DNA from: Deltaproteobacteria bacterium
Lineage (GTDB): Bacteria > Myxococcota_A > Polyangia > DRWM01
DNA length: 36,683 nt
Direction: 5' to 3'
Assembly (NCBI GenBank): GCA_019310245.1
Contig: JAFDER010000003.1
Span: forward strand, 1 to 36,683
Shown here: piece after piece, positions 19,761 to 28,910 of the stretch
Numbering within the stretch: position 1 is the stretch's first letter
How the letters are laid out: each line of letters starts with the position of its first letter
Position numbers and translations under genes: made by a program
Notes under the pieces: model-generated
The model's input: only the letters and a program-made list of their open reading frames with translations
Told to the model about the DNA's origin: nothing
The model's database searches: none

Positions 19761-21050
19761 GGCCCAGGCGGCCTCGATGACGACGTCCGCCCGTGCCGAG
19801 GGCAGTCCCTCCACGAACAGCACCCGGCGGCCGCGCCTCTCGACCACGGCGATCTGGTCTGCCTCCAGCCCGAACACATCGCCTCCGGGAGCCTCCTCTC
19901 GCCCGGCCGCGGGATGCCGCGCCTCGAGGTACTGCACGAGCGCGGCGGCGAACTGGACCGCCTCGGCGTCGGGATCGTCCTCGGGCCCCGGGTCCCAGGT
20001 GCTCATCATGACGAACACCCCGTGGCCGAGGTGGCCCTCTCCCACCTTCTTCGACGATGGCCAGAGGAACGCGTACCGGTCGCCGCCCCATCCCTCTGCC
20101 GCAGCCCGGGCCGTGTGCGGGACGATCCACTCCTCGAGCCAGGCGCTCAGAGCAAACTCGCCCATCACGTCCTCGGAGGCCAGGCGGTAGACCGCGGTGA
20201 GGCAGGAGGGGAGACGAAGGTCGACCTCGATGGGTGGGTCCTGTCCCAGCCGCTCGGGGTGGATGACCTGCTCGGTGGAGGCGGGCGGGCTCTCGAAGAG
20301 CCCGTTGACGGCCTTGTACCCGCCCTGGGCGTAGACGTTCCTGACGAGCACGTAGCCGTAGAGGTACGGGAACAGCAGGACCGAGCGCAGGAATCCCGGG
20401 GCCTTGGCCATGGCCTGCCCCTCCATGGGCGCCATCTGCATGAGCAGCTTCATCTGCTTGACCGTGATGCCTGCCGGCAGGAGGATCGATGTCATGACCT
20501 GCTCCATGAGCAGGGCATCGCCCTCGGCCACGGCCTCGAGCGCGGCGTTGCGGTCGGCCGTGCCCGGCTTTCGCTCCGTCAGCGCGCTCAGATCGAAGTT
20601 CATGTCCTGAATGGCGTGCGTGCACTCGTGCACGAGAACGCCCTCCATCACGGCCTCGGACGTGCCGCCGAGCAGCACCAGCTCCTTGGCACGGGGATCG
20701 TAGAGCCCCATGATCTGCTCCTCGAGCAGACCGTAGATGATCTGATCGTAGGCCGTGCCGGCGGGCAGGAGGCCGAGGCGCGTCAGCAGACGTCCCTCGT
20801 CCACGATCTCCTCGGGCTCGTACTCCGCGGCCACGAGCTGGTAGAGCCGGGCGCGCAGCTTCTCGCGCTCCATCACGCTCCACGAGACGGGCTGCGAGAG
20901 CTTCAGGCCGTGCTCCTTGGCGATGCGCCCGGCCAGGGCCTGGATCTCCAGGCCGTCCCAGAGCGCGGGAGGCGCGGCGGCCGGGGCCAGGACGAGGGTC
21001 GCCGCCAGGACGGCAGGCAGGGCGTGCGTCCAGAGGCGTTCGATTCTCAA
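19752..21050 (-). CDS. Exported zinc metallopeptidase-like protein (HECTH)
   Basis: 432 residues from a TTG start at 21050, chosen because a signal peptide (ALPAVLAATLVLAPAAA) begins there and the stop of the upstream gene lies only 20 bases before it. The zinc motif is HECTH (141-145), preceded by EAVMEGVLV, and a likely third ligand is the glutamate in AVAEGDAL (about 176). The arrangement is that of gluzincin-like peptidases. The C-terminal third (LGHGVFVMMSTW and GRRVLFVEGLP) is beta-rich and may bind substrate. It shares a likely operon with the lamin-tail lipoprotein. The natural substrate is unknown. Confidence 0.82.
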   Translation of the reverse strand: MRIERLWTHALPAVLAATLVLAPAAAPPALWDGLEIQALAGRIAKEHGLKLSQPVSWSVMEREKLRARLYQLVAAEYEPEEIVDEGRLLTRLGLLPAGTAYDQIIYGLLEEQIMGLYDPRAKELVLLGGTSEAVMEGVLVHECTHAIQDMNFDLSALTERKPGTADRNAALEAVAEGDALLMEQVMTSILLPAGITVKQMKLLMQMAPMEGQAMAKAPGFLRSVLLFPYLYGYVLVRNVYAQGGYKAVNGLFESPPASTEQVIHPERLGQDPPIEVDLRLPSCLTAVYRLASEDVMGEFALSAWLEEWIVPHTARAAAEGWGGDRYAFLWPSSKKVGEGHLGHGVFVMMSTWDPGPEDDPDAEAVQFAAALVQYLEARHPAAGREEAPGGDVFGLEADQIAVVERRGRRVLFVEGLPSARADVVIEAAWASP

Positions 21051-21070
21051 GGGTGGGCTGGCCCTCGGGC

Positions 21071-22816
21071 CTAGGAGCAGGTCGGGTTGGCGGCGCCCGG
21101 GGAGCCGTAGTTGCTGGCGGCGCCCGTCCACATGGCCGAGCCGTCGCACCAGTTGGTGAAGGTGTCGTTGTCCGTTGCCGTGAGCGTGGACGGGTCGAGG
21201 CTCCAGCTGTCGCCCTCGGTCACGGTCCACGACGAGCCGTCCCACGCCACCGCGTCGATCGTGGTGCCGCCGTCGATCACGCTCAGGGTGTCCGCGCTCG
21301 TCTCGTCGAAGGCGAGGCCCGCGTAGACGAAGTCGGGGGTGGGCAGGTTGTCGTTCTCGCCGGGGGTCGAGCTCAGGGCCAGCAGCGCGTAGTTGCTCCC
21401 CGCGACCAGCACGTCCGAGTCGATGGTGTCCGTGGCCGAGCCGGTGCCGATGGTCAGGCCGTTGAGGTTCACGGTCATCGAGCCGGGGTTGTAGATCTCG
21501 AACCACTCGCCGGTCGTGTCCGACACGGTGGCCGGATTCATCATGATCTCCGAGACCACCAGATCTCCTGCCATGAGCGGGGTGACCGTGACGGTCACCG
21601 TCCCGGGGGTGGAGCCCACGGTGTTCGTGGCCGTCAGGGTGTAGACCGTGGTCGCCGTGGGAGTCACGTCCGCCGTGCCGTCCGTGGTGAACGTCGAGGG
21701 CAGTGACGAGTCAGCCGGAACGCCGACTATTGCGACCGAGTCGGCCAGCGTGGTGTCCCAGGTCAGCGTGGTGGCCGTGCCCGGCCGGATCTCGGTGGGC
21801 GCCGCGGTGAAGGACTCGATGATCGGCGCCGTGGGAGTGGTCGTGACCTCGATGGTCAGCCTGTCGAGCATGATGCCTCCCGGCCCGGTGGCCGTGAGCG
21901 TGTACTCCATGGTGCCCGTGGGCGTGGCCTCGGCAGTGCCAACGCACTCGCGCCACGCGTCGCAGTACTGGGCCGAGTAGCCCGAGAGCTCGACGGAGTC
22001 GGCCTCGCGCACCTCCCAGCGCACCGTGGTCGCTCCGCCCAGGATGATCGTGTAGTCGTCCGCCGTGAAGGAGGTGATCTCGGGCAGGGGCACCTCGAAG
22101 AAGCCCACGTAGTTCTCCGCGTAGTCGGATAGGTCTCCCGCAGCTTCGTGGAGCTGTGCGTAGAAGCCCGTGTGGTGGGAGATCTTCAGGAAGCTCGTGC
22201 TCGAGGCGCAGTCGGTGACCTCGAACGTGCCGTGCAGCGTGTCGCCGTCCGTGTCGAAGTTGTGGATCATCTCCACGCCACCACGTTCCAACCACGTCCT
22301 GTCGTCATGAATGAGCGCGGGCTCGACGATGCCCATGTGCAGGGACATGCCAGCCTGCACGTTGGCGATCGTGTAGTGGAACTGGGCGCACTCGCCCGGC
22401 CCGAGCCAGGGAGATTCCGGGTAGAAGGCGACGAGGTGGTCGCGATCCGGCACGTCCGTGGTGATGTCGACGTACTGCTCCGCCTCGCGCCTCGAACCCG
22501 TGTTGTAGGCCCGGAGCACGAGCGTCAGGGCGGAGTGCACCCGGTACTCGAGCGCGCCGTTGGGCGTGATGTCGGACTCGAAGAGCACGTCGTAGCTGTA
22601 GTCGCCCTCGGCGCCGATCCTCTCCATGATCGTGATTCGATCCGCGTACGTGGTCTGCCATGACAGGAGCCTGTAGTCGCCCTCGTAGGCATCGATCGGG
22701 AACGCTGCGAACTGCAGGATCGCCGGGGTGTACTTCGGCCCCGTGCTCTCACCGCAACCGCCCGCGAGCGCGGCGATCACCGCGCAAGCGGCGAGGTGTT
22801 TCGTGATCTTGGCCAT
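21071..22816 (-). CDS. Lipoprotein with Ig-like and lamin-tail domains
   Basis: 581 residues. The lipoprotein signal ends in AALAGGC (Cys21). A unique domain of about 220 residues follows, then two or three Ig-like modules of about 80-90 residues (PEITSFTADDYTIILGGATT; PIIESFTAAPTEIRPGTATT), each with a TxYTLTATxxxG end strand. The C-terminus is a lamin-tail domain (LTD): DLVVSEIMMNPATVSDTTGE, WFEIYNPG, then NLNGLTIG. The protein ends in GSPGAANPTC. Such proteins are surface-exposed and often tethered to the outer membrane or bound to other envelope parts. GGAGGA lies about 7 bases upstream of the ATG. Confidence 0.9.
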   Translation of the reverse strand: MAKITKHLAACAVIAALAGGCGESTGPKYTPAILQFAAFPIDAYEGDYRLLSWQTTYADRITIMERIGAEGDYSYDVLFESDITPNGALEYRVHSALTLVLRAYNTGSRREAEQYVDITTDVPDRDHLVAFYPESPWLGPGECAQFHYTIANVQAGMSLHMGIVEPALIHDDRTWLERGGVEMIHNFDTDGDTLHGTFEVTDCASSTSFLKISHHTGFYAQLHEAAGDLSDYAENYVGFFEVPLPEITSFTADDYTIILGGATTVRWEVREADSVELSGYSAQYCDAWRECVGTAEATPTGTMEYTLTATGPGGIMLDRLTIEVTTTPTAPIIESFTAAPTEIRPGTATTLTWDTTLADSVAIVGVPADSSLPSTFTTDGTADVTPTATTVYTLTATNTVGSTPGTVTVTVTPLMAGDLVVSEIMMNPATVSDTTGEWFEIYNPGSMTVNLNGLTIGTGSATDTIDSDVLVAGSNYALLALSSTPGENDNLPTPDFVYAGLAFDETSADTLSVIDGGTTIDAVAWDGSSWTVTEGDSWSLDPSTLTATDNDTFTNWCDGSAMWTGAASNYGSPGAANPTCS

Positions 22817-22866
22817 TTCGCGTCCTCCTTCGCCATCGGGCCTCGCGCGGCCCGTCGCCTGGTATG

Positions 22867-22916
22867 GGATCCAGTTATATCGAAAACGTATTACCCGCTT
22901 TATCGCCTCAATTCAA
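22867..22916 (-). promoter_or_regulatory. AT-rich promoter region of the lamin-tail lipoprotein gene
   Basis: Two overlapping minus-strand options exist: TTGAAT (22916-22911), 17 bases, TAATAC (22893-22888), or a -10 TATAAC at 22879-22874 with a poor -35. The stretch is far more AT-rich than its surroundings and lies 50-75 bases before the start codon. Confidence 0.4.
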
Positions 22917-22953
22917 TGGCTTTGTGCGAAAGGACCGCTCCCGTGTGACTTTT

Positions 22954-23880
22954 CTAACGGTGGGCTGGTTCCTCGGCCCAGCGGCGGTGGAGCCACAGCC
23001 ACGAGTCGGGATGGAGCCGGATCCAGTCCTCCAGGGTCCGCGACAGGGTCGCCGTGACGCCCCTGATCCGGTCCATGGCCGTGCCCCGGGTCCCCGGCTC
23101 GACGGGCTCGTGGACCCGGATGACCAGCCTGGAGTCCTCGTCCACGCGTGATGTGATGGGCACGATGGCCCGCGTCCTGCGCAGTGCTACGGCCGCGGGC
23201 AGCGTGGAGGTCCAGGCCTCGCGGCCCAGGAAGGGCAGCCGGATCCCCGCCAGGTCGGGTCCGGTGCGCTGGTCGATCATGAGGGCGAGCGCCCGGCCGG
23301 GCTGCAGGGCGCCGAGCACCGCGTTCAGGCCGCGCGACTCGTCCAGCAGCGTGACCCCTGCCGCCGCCCTCCTGCGGCGCCACATCCTGTCGAGCGGCCC
23401 GTAGCTCAGGTTCCGGCTCACCACGGTCAGCTCCACGCCGCGGGCGCAGGCCGCCAGGGCGGCGAGATCCCAGTTGCCCGTGTGGGTGGTCGCGAGAACG
23501 ACCCCGCGATCGGCCTCGCGCTCGTAGTGCTCGAGGCCCTCGAATCGCACCACGTCGAGGATGTCCCGCGGCCGGGTGGAGTCGGCCGTGGCCCACAAGA
23601 GGGTGATCACGTTGGAGGCGCACAGGCACATGACGGAGCGGGCCGTGGCCGCAGCCTGCTCGGCGCTCCAGGTCGGGAATGAAGCACCAAGCGCCGAGAC
23701 GATCGTGCTCCTGCGGATGGGCAGCGCGTGGTACCAGATCCGGCCGAGCGCACGCCCCAGCTCGAGGGCAGCCTCGTAGTCGAGCCCTTCCACCGCCGCG
23801 GCCAGCACGTACAGGGCGCCGCTCGCGGGTGCCAGGGCGGCGCGGCCCAGGGCGCGGGAAGCGGACATCTTGGGGCTCAT
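22954..23880 (-). CDS. LpxL/HtrB-type lipid A acyltransferase
   Basis: 308 residues, the normal length for this family. The catalytic HX4D is HTGNWD (H133, D138). Further family marks are LALMIDQRTGPD, LPFLGREAWTST and the C-terminal HPDSWLWLHRRW. These enzymes add a secondary acyl chain to lipid A precursors at the cytoplasmic face of the inner membrane. The first membrane-associated helix is near residues 12-32. The start lies three bases after the propeller-protein stop, so it is the last gene of that operon. No other lipid A gene is near. A different lysophospholipid acyl acceptor cannot be excluded. Confidence 0.92.
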   Translation of the reverse strand: MSPKMSASRALGRAALAPASGALYVLAAAVEGLDYEAALELGRALGRIWYHALPIRRSTIVSALGASFPTWSAEQAAATARSVMCLCASNVITLLWATADSTRPRDILDVVRFEGLEHYEREADRGVVLATTHTGNWDLAALAACARGVELTVVSRNLSYGPLDRMWRRRRAAAGVTLLDESRGLNAVLGALQPGRALALMIDQRTGPDLAGIRLPFLGREAWTSTLPAAVALRRTRAIVPITSRVDEDSRLVIRVHEPVEPGTRGTAMDRIRGVTATLSRTLEDWIRLHPDSWLWLHRRWAEEPAHR

Positions 23881-23883
23881 CGT

Positions 23884-26223
23884 CTACTTGACCGTGAAGT
23901 GGTCTCCCACGCTCGTCCCGTTCTTCTTGCGGTCGTAGGCCCGAACAGTGACCGTGTGCGGGCCCTTCTCGAGGTCCTTGGCCGTGTACGAGAACTTCTC
24001 CTTCTTCTCGTCGAAGATGAGGTCCTTCGGAAAGAGGGTCAGGAAGGGGCCGCCGTCCAGCGTGATCTCGATGCGCGTGATCTCGGAGAAGTCGTCAGCC
24101 ACGGTTCCCGTGAACGTGGCCTTGCCCTTGCCCGATTTGACCTTGAGCGTGACCGTCGGGGGGTCGTTGTCGACGAGGACGGGGTGGGAGATCTTCGTGT
24201 GGCTCGCGGCCAGCGTGGGATCGTTGACCGTGTCGTCCACGGCCAAGACCCTGACGAGGTAGTGCCCCGCGGGCACGCTCGTCGTGTCCCACTTGTACTC
24301 CGTCTTCGTGAGGATCTCACTTTCGTCGAGGATGGGGATCCACTGGTCCGTTCCCTCGAGGGCGAACCACAGCTCGTACCTCAGCGGGTCGGCGTCCGCG
24401 TTGTCGACCTTCCACTTGATCTTCGCCTCCGGGTCCGGGGCCGCGTTCTTGCCGCCGGACTTCGACTTCGAGGATCCCGACTTGCCTTTCGAGCTCTTGC
24501 CCTGGCCGTTGACCGTGATCTCGGTGATGGTCGCCTGCTGGTTCCGGGGCAGGTAGAACAGCTGCGTGTTCCACACCCTCGCCTTGGCCTTGACCCTGAT
24601 CCTGTACTGGACGAAGCGCGCCCCCGGGCTCTTCACCTTGCCCTGCGGCTTCGCCTGGGGGCTCGACCACTCGCTCCACGTCTCGTCCGGCTCCTTCGTG
24701 TTGCCCGAGCGCGTCTGCCACGAGACCGCTCCCTCCCCGCGCAGCACGAACGTGCCCCATCTGGCCTGGAAGCCCGCATCGAAGACCTTCGAGAGGTAGA
24801 GTGGATCGCTGGGCGGGCCCTGCAGGACGCGGTGCACCGCCGCCGGATCGGCCGTCCCGAGCACCGGCCTCTTGCCCGCGAGCGCGAAGGTCAGGATCTG
24901 GCGCTCGCCGGTGTCCAGGATCACGGCGTGCTTGCCCTCGAGGTCCACCTCGAGCACCCGTCCACCCGAGCCGGTCGCCACGTGCACGCCGCCCTTCGCC
25001 GCACGCAGCGCCGTCAGGTGCGTCTTCTTGCTCTTGTAGAGCGTGCGGTACCCGCCGCCCGGAAGGATCGCGGCCACGAGACCGGTCCCCTGCGGCGGCT
25101 TCGAGAAGCTGCTCTTTCCGCCCTTCGAGGGTGAGGAGAGGTCCTTCTTCGACGGCATCTTTGCCGACACCTTGGGAGGCGTCTTGAACTTGTTCACGGC
25201 GGCCACGATCACCGGCTCGTCGCCCTTCTTGTCGCCGATGAGCGCGATGCTCTTGACCTCCGTGGCGTCGAAGTCCCAGAGGGTCTGCACGCGCCCCGGG
25301 CCCTCGATGCGCAGCAGGCGCGCGTTGTTCCCGGTTCCCGCCAGGAGCGAGCCGTCGTCCGCGAGCACGAGGCTCAGGATGTGCTCCTCGTCGGTGTCGG
25401 CGAGCACGGTGGCGCGCCCCGACGCGTCGATCGCGTAGACGATGCCCTCCGGCCCCGTGCCCGCGTAGATCGTCTTCTTCTTCTCGTCCCATACGAGCGC
25501 CCAGACGTGATCGGCGTCCTCGAGCTCGACCCAGGGCTTGGGACCCTTCTTTTTCTTGTCGTCCTTCTTCTTGTCGTCCTTCTTCTTGTCGATCTTCTTC
25601 TTTTTCTTGGCCTTGTCCGTGGCCTTCTCGCCTTTCGTGTCCTTTTCCTTGTCGGTGTCCTTCTTCTTGTCGATCTTCTTCTTGTCGTCCTTCTTCTTCT
25701 TGTCCTTCTTCTTCTTGTCCTTCTTCTTCGAGGATTCGCCGCCCGGCTCCCACTTGATCTTGGGGCCGCCGGTGACCGCCTTGCCCGCCAGGGAGGAGAG
25801 CTTCTTGTCACTGAAGCGGAAGATCGCCCCGCCGGGCAGCGAGCCGGCGTAGAGTGCGCCCGAGCCGTCGGTGACCAGGGAGGTCAGGGCCACGCTGTGC
25901 GTCCGCGTGAGCATGAGGAGGCGGTCGCCATCCAGGGCGTAGAGCGCGCCCTCGTTGCCCGTACCGAGATAGACTCGCGAGCCCACCTCCAGGCTCGACC
26001 ACACGGCCGCGGCCCTGGGGATCTCGGCGCGCAGCGTCTCGATGCCCATGGTCAGCTCGCCCGCCGAATCGACCTGCGTGCCCTCGAACGTTCCGCCGGC
26101 GAAGTCGTCGTGCGTGGCGACCTCCCAGATCTTGGTCTGCGTTCCGTCCGCGCCCGGCGCGGCGCACAGGAGGATCGCGAGCGCGGCCGCGCCTGCGCGG
26201 ACCCCGTGTCTCGTTTGCTTCAT
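23884..26223 (-). CDS. Exported beta-propeller-like protein with Lys-rich insert
   Basis: 779 residues. A signal peptide (RAGAAALAILLCAAPGADG) precedes short blade-like repeats: VYLGTGNEGALYALDGDRLL, TIYAGTGPEGIVYAIDAS, SLLAGTGNNARLLRIEG and VHVATGSGGRVLEVDLEG. This is a WD40/PQQ-like propeller pattern. A Lys/Asp-rich segment of about 65 residues is inserted between early blades. The C-terminal 300 residues are beta-sandwich-like (Ig/Fn3-like: DPLRYELWFALEGTDQW; PPTVTLKVKSG). The ATG at 26223 follows GAGGAAT; an alternative GTG at 26238 overlaps the upstream stop as GTGA. It sits between the S55 peptidase and lipid A acyltransferase genes. Function unknown; periplasmic or surface location expected. 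Confidence 0.85.
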   Translation of the reverse strand: MKQTRHGVRAGAAALAILLCAAPGADGTQTKIWEVATHDDFAGGTFEGTQVDSAGELTMGIETLRAEIPRAAAVWSSLEVGSRVYLGTGNEGALYALDGDRLLMLTRTHSVALTSLVTDGSGALYAGSLPGGAIFRFSDKKLSSLAGKAVTGGPKIKWEPGGESSKKKDKKKKDKKKKDDKKKIDKKKDTDKEKDTKGEKATDKAKKKKKIDKKKDDKKKDDKKKKGPKPWVELEDADHVWALVWDEKKKTIYAGTGPEGIVYAIDASGRATVLADTDEEHILSLVLADDGSLLAGTGNNARLLRIEGPGRVQTLWDFDATEVKSIALIGDKKGDEPVIVAAVNKFKTPPKVSAKMPSKKDLSSPSKGGKSSFSKPPQGTGLVAAILPGGGYRTLYKSKKTHLTALRAAKGGVHVATGSGGRVLEVDLEGKHAVILDTGERQILTFALAGKRPVLGTADPAAVHRVLQGPPSDPLYLSKVFDAGFQARWGTFVLRGEGAVSWQTRSGNTKEPDETWSEWSSPQAKPQGKVKSPGARFVQYRIRVKAKARVWNTQLFYLPRNQQATITEITVNGQGKSSKGKSGSSKSKSGGKNAAPDPEAKIKWKVDNADADPLRYELWFALEGTDQWIPILDESEILTKTEYKWDTTSVPAGHYLVRVLAVDDTVNDPTLAASHTKISHPVLVDNDPPTVTLKVKSGKGKATFTGTVADDFSEITRIEITLDGGPFLTLFPKDLIFDEKKEKFSYTAKDLEKGPHTVTVRAYDRKKNGTSVGDHFTVK
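25540..25737. repeat. Low-complexity Lys/Asp-coding tract
   Basis: About 200 bases made mostly of CTTCTT, GTCCTT and GTCGTC blocks (AAG and GAC codons on the minus strand). It codes the lysine-rich insert of the propeller protein. The tract is far lower in GC than its surroundings and contains several near-identical sub-repeats, so it is a likely site of slippage or assembly error. Confidence 0.85.
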
Positions 26224-26234
26224 GGTGGGATTCC

Positions 26235-28049
26235 TCACTTGGACTTGACCCTGATGTAGATGGACACGTTTCCCTCAAGCAGGTACGGCGTCGTGATGAA
26301 GTGGCGCTCCAGGATGGCGAGCGGCGCCTCTCCCAGGTACGCGGCCTTGGGCTGGAACGTGGACAGGGCCGAGAGGGGGAGCTTGCCGATCATCTGCCCC
26401 TTGACCGTGACTCCCGCGCCCGGCACCTGCACCACCGCGACGACCTTGTCGTCCGGATAGCCCAGGGCCAGGTTGGCGAGCACGTCGTCGAGGTCCTCGG
26501 GCGGGGCGAAGTCGGGCGGCACGCGGCCGCCCGGTTTGAAGTCGATCCTCAGGTCCTTGCCGGCCGTTCCCTGAGGCACCTTGAGCTTGAAGCCCAGGGT
26601 CATCTCGGCTCCGCGGTGCGGCTTGAGGATGACCCACACCTTGATGCTGTCGCCCTCCTCCACCTCGTCCATGTTCGCGTACGCTCCGGCGATGACCGCC
26701 ACGTCGTGGCCGTACTCGAGGTCGAGGTCCACGACCACCTTCTCGAGCCGGACCTTCTCGAAGCTCGAGCCCATGATCGCGTACAGCGCCTCGGAGAGCC
26801 TCTGCGAGTAGGCGAGGCTCAGCGTGCCCGAGGACAGGAATATCTTATGGTCGAAGATCAGGGGCTCGTGGCCCGCCACCTCGATGCGATAGGTGCCGTC
26901 GGCCACGGTGTCGACCACCTCGAGCGCGAAGTGGTCCACCGCGCTCGTCAGCGCCGAGCGCACCAGGTTCGCGGTGGCCTGGTTGTGGTGGGCAATGTCC
27001 ATGTGCCAGTCCTGCGTCAAGCCCCTGGTCGTGTCCCTGAGCCGGATGTCGAGGTCCACGGTGTCCGGCTCCACGTCCATGTCGGCCATGATGCCCGCCT
27101 GGCGGTCCTGGACGATGCTGCCGAGACCCGCCCCGGACTCGCTCATCTTGAACGAGAACGACGACGAGGCGAGGCAGTGGTGGATCTCCGCGCGGGCGGC
27201 GGGGAATCGCACTTCGCCCCAGTTGAACATGGGGTGGCCGAAGCCCAGGGCTCGCGAGCCCTTGACGGCGGTGACGGTGCCCGTGCCCGCCATGTCGAGG
27301 TCGCCTCCCACCAGGCGGACGGCGATCGCGTCACCAGGCCGGAACTTCTTGATCTTCTTGGTTTTCTTGTCCTTCTTGGCCTTGCCCTTCGTGCCGGCCT
27401 TGGCCGGAGACGACGGGGTCGCGACCATGAAGTGCGAGTCGAGCACCGAGGAGAGCGCCTTCAGGAAGCCTCCCGACAGCGGCCCCGAGCCCGAGACCGG
27501 CGTGGCCAGGGGCACCATCTGGGATCCCTGCAGGTCGAACCGGTCCCAGAACGCCTTGCCCGGGGGTGTGGCGGGGGCGGCCGCGTGCGGCGACGGTCCC
27601 ATGATCTTCGACGAGCCCGTGCCCAGGCCGGGCGGCATGAGCGGCAGATCGAAGTACTTCGTCATGGACGCGATGGGCGTGATCCCGGCGATCGGGTCCT
27701 TGGCGAACCTCCACGCGTAGGCCACCGCTCCGGCCATCTTGCCGTCGAAGTACACGGGCGAGCCGCTCATGCCCGCCAGGACGCCGGCATGATCGAGGAC
27801 CGGATGGGAGCAACGCGCCAGGATGAGGTCCTGGTTGGGCAGGAACGCATGGATGACGCTGATGACCTCGACATCGAAGCGCTCCGGGTCGTGTCCCGAG
27901 AACACGGTCATGCCGTGGCCCTTCATCCCCGGCTTGATCTCGTCCACCGGGATGGTCTCCGTGTTCTTGGCCTTGCCGCCGGCCGCGAGGCCGAAGGACA
28001 GGGCGAGGGCTACGGCCGCGAGCGCGGCTGGAAGTGCATCTCTTCGCAT
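26235..28049 (-). CDS. S55 (SpoIVB-like) serine peptidase domain protein
   Basis: 604 residues with a signal peptide (LPAALAAVALALSFGLAAG). The serine motif GMSGSPVY (93-100) follows KPGMKGHGMTVFSG and RFDVEVISVI. A second conserved block, RPGDAIAVRLVGGDLDMAGT then GFGHPMFNWGE, lies about 160 residues later. Both are marks of proteins annotated as SpoIVB peptidase S55 domain. SpoIVB itself activates sporulation protease processing in Bacillus; here no sporulation gene is seen. Residues 400-600 are beta-rich (VVVDLDLEYGHDV). The ATG at 28049 has GGGAG at 10 bases. Substrate unknown; the propeller protein downstream, with only a few bases between, is a candidate partner. Confidence 0.88.
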   Translation of the reverse strand: MRRDALPAALAAVALALSFGLAAGGKAKNTETIPVDEIKPGMKGHGMTVFSGHDPERFDVEVISVIHAFLPNQDLILARCSHPVLDHAGVLAGMSGSPVYFDGKMAGAVAYAWRFAKDPIAGITPIASMTKYFDLPLMPPGLGTGSSKIMGPSPHAAAPATPPGKAFWDRFDLQGSQMVPLATPVSGSGPLSGGFLKALSSVLDSHFMVATPSSPAKAGTKGKAKKDKKTKKIKKFRPGDAIAVRLVGGDLDMAGTGTVTAVKGSRALGFGHPMFNWGEVRFPAARAEIHHCLASSSFSFKMSESGAGLGSIVQDRQAGIMADMDVEPDTVDLDIRLRDTTRGLTQDWHMDIAHHNQATANLVRSALTSAVDHFALEVVDTVADGTYRIEVAGHEPLIFDHKIFLSSGTLSLAYSQRLSEALYAIMGSSFEKVRLEKVVVDLDLEYGHDVAVIAGAYANMDEVEEGDSIKVWVILKPHRGAEMTLGFKLKVPQGTAGKDLRIDFKPGGRVPPDFAPPEDLDDVLANLALGYPDDKVVAVVQVPGAGVTVKGQMIGKLPLSALSTFQPKAAYLGEAPLAILERHFITTPYLLEGNVSIYIRVKSK

Positions 28050-28109
28050 CGTCTCGTGTCTCCCTGAAGTTTTGGGAGTGACAATATAGGCCATTTCAGT
28101 GGTTGGACG

Positions 28110-28910
28110 CTAGGCCGCCCGCATCCGTTCCCAGTCCACGCGCTCCGCGGCGAGCACCGGCCCGTCGGAGCAGGCATACAGGTACCCCCCGCCCGCTGCC
28201 GGGATGGCGCACCCGAGGCATGCCCCGAATCCGCACGCCATGAGCGCCTCCAGGCAGACGAGACAGGGCACGGCGGCCTCGAGCGCCAGGGCGGCGGAGG
28301 CCTCCATCATGGGCAGCGGGCCGCAGGCAAGGACCCGGTCCACGCCGCCCGCGGCCAGCGCCGCGGCGAGGGGATCGGTCGCCAGGCCGCGCTCGCCAAG
28401 GGTTCCGTCCTCGGTCACGCACACGAGGTCGCATACCTGACGCATCTCGTCAGCGAGCACGAGGTCGCGCCCGGCCCGTCCGCCGTAGATCATCGTCGGC
28501 CGGGCCCCCTGCCGCGCCGCGAGCCGGGCCTGGAAGAGCAGCGGCGAGGCGCCCACGCCGCCGCCCACCAGCACCACCCTCTCCCCCTTCGTGGGCGCTG
28601 GAAAGGGCGTGCCGAGCGGGGCGATCATCTGCACGTCGTCGCCTTCGACGAGTCCGGCCAGGGCACGTGAGCCCCTGCCCACCTCGCGGATCAGGAAGTC
28701 CAGGGTCGCACCGGATCCGAGGATGGACATGGGCCTGTGGAGCGTGGCCCTGCAGCCGCCCGGCACGCCGAGCATGGCGAACTGCCCCGGCCTGGCCTCC
28801 ACCTCATGCTCGGGCTCGACCCGGATCACGCCGTAGCCGGCTGCCGGCCTGGATGCGTCCACCACCCGGGCCGTGATGAGGGTGCGCGGCCTGGCGCAGG
28901 GGCCGATCAC
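28110..28910 (-). CDS. pyrK: Dihydroorotate dehydrogenase electron transfer subunit
   Basis: 266 residues. PyrK carries electrons from PyrD to NAD+ through FAD and a 2Fe-2S cluster. The FAD motif RPMSIL, the nucleotide loop LVGGGVGASPLLFQAR and the cluster cysteines in MACGFGACLGC plus YACSDGPVL are all visible. The usual ERxMxCG arginine is replaced (EALMACG). The GTG start at 28910 overlaps the pyrD stop as GTGA with GGAG just upstream, which settles the start and implies coupled synthesis of the two subunits. The S55 peptidase gene begins 60 bases beyond the stop. Confidence 0.95.
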   Translation of the reverse strand: MIGPCARPRTLITARVVDASRPAAGYGVIRVEPEHEVEARPGQFAMLGVPGGCRATLHRPMSILGSGATLDFLIREVGRGSRALAGLVEGDDVQMIAPLGTPFPAPTKGERVVLVGGGVGASPLLFQARLAARQGARPTMIYGGRAGRDLVLADEMRQVCDLVCVTEDGTLGERGLATDPLAAALAAGGVDRVLACGPLPMMEASAALALEAAVPCLVCLEALMACGFGACLGCAIPAAGGGYLYACSDGPVLAAERVDWERMRAA

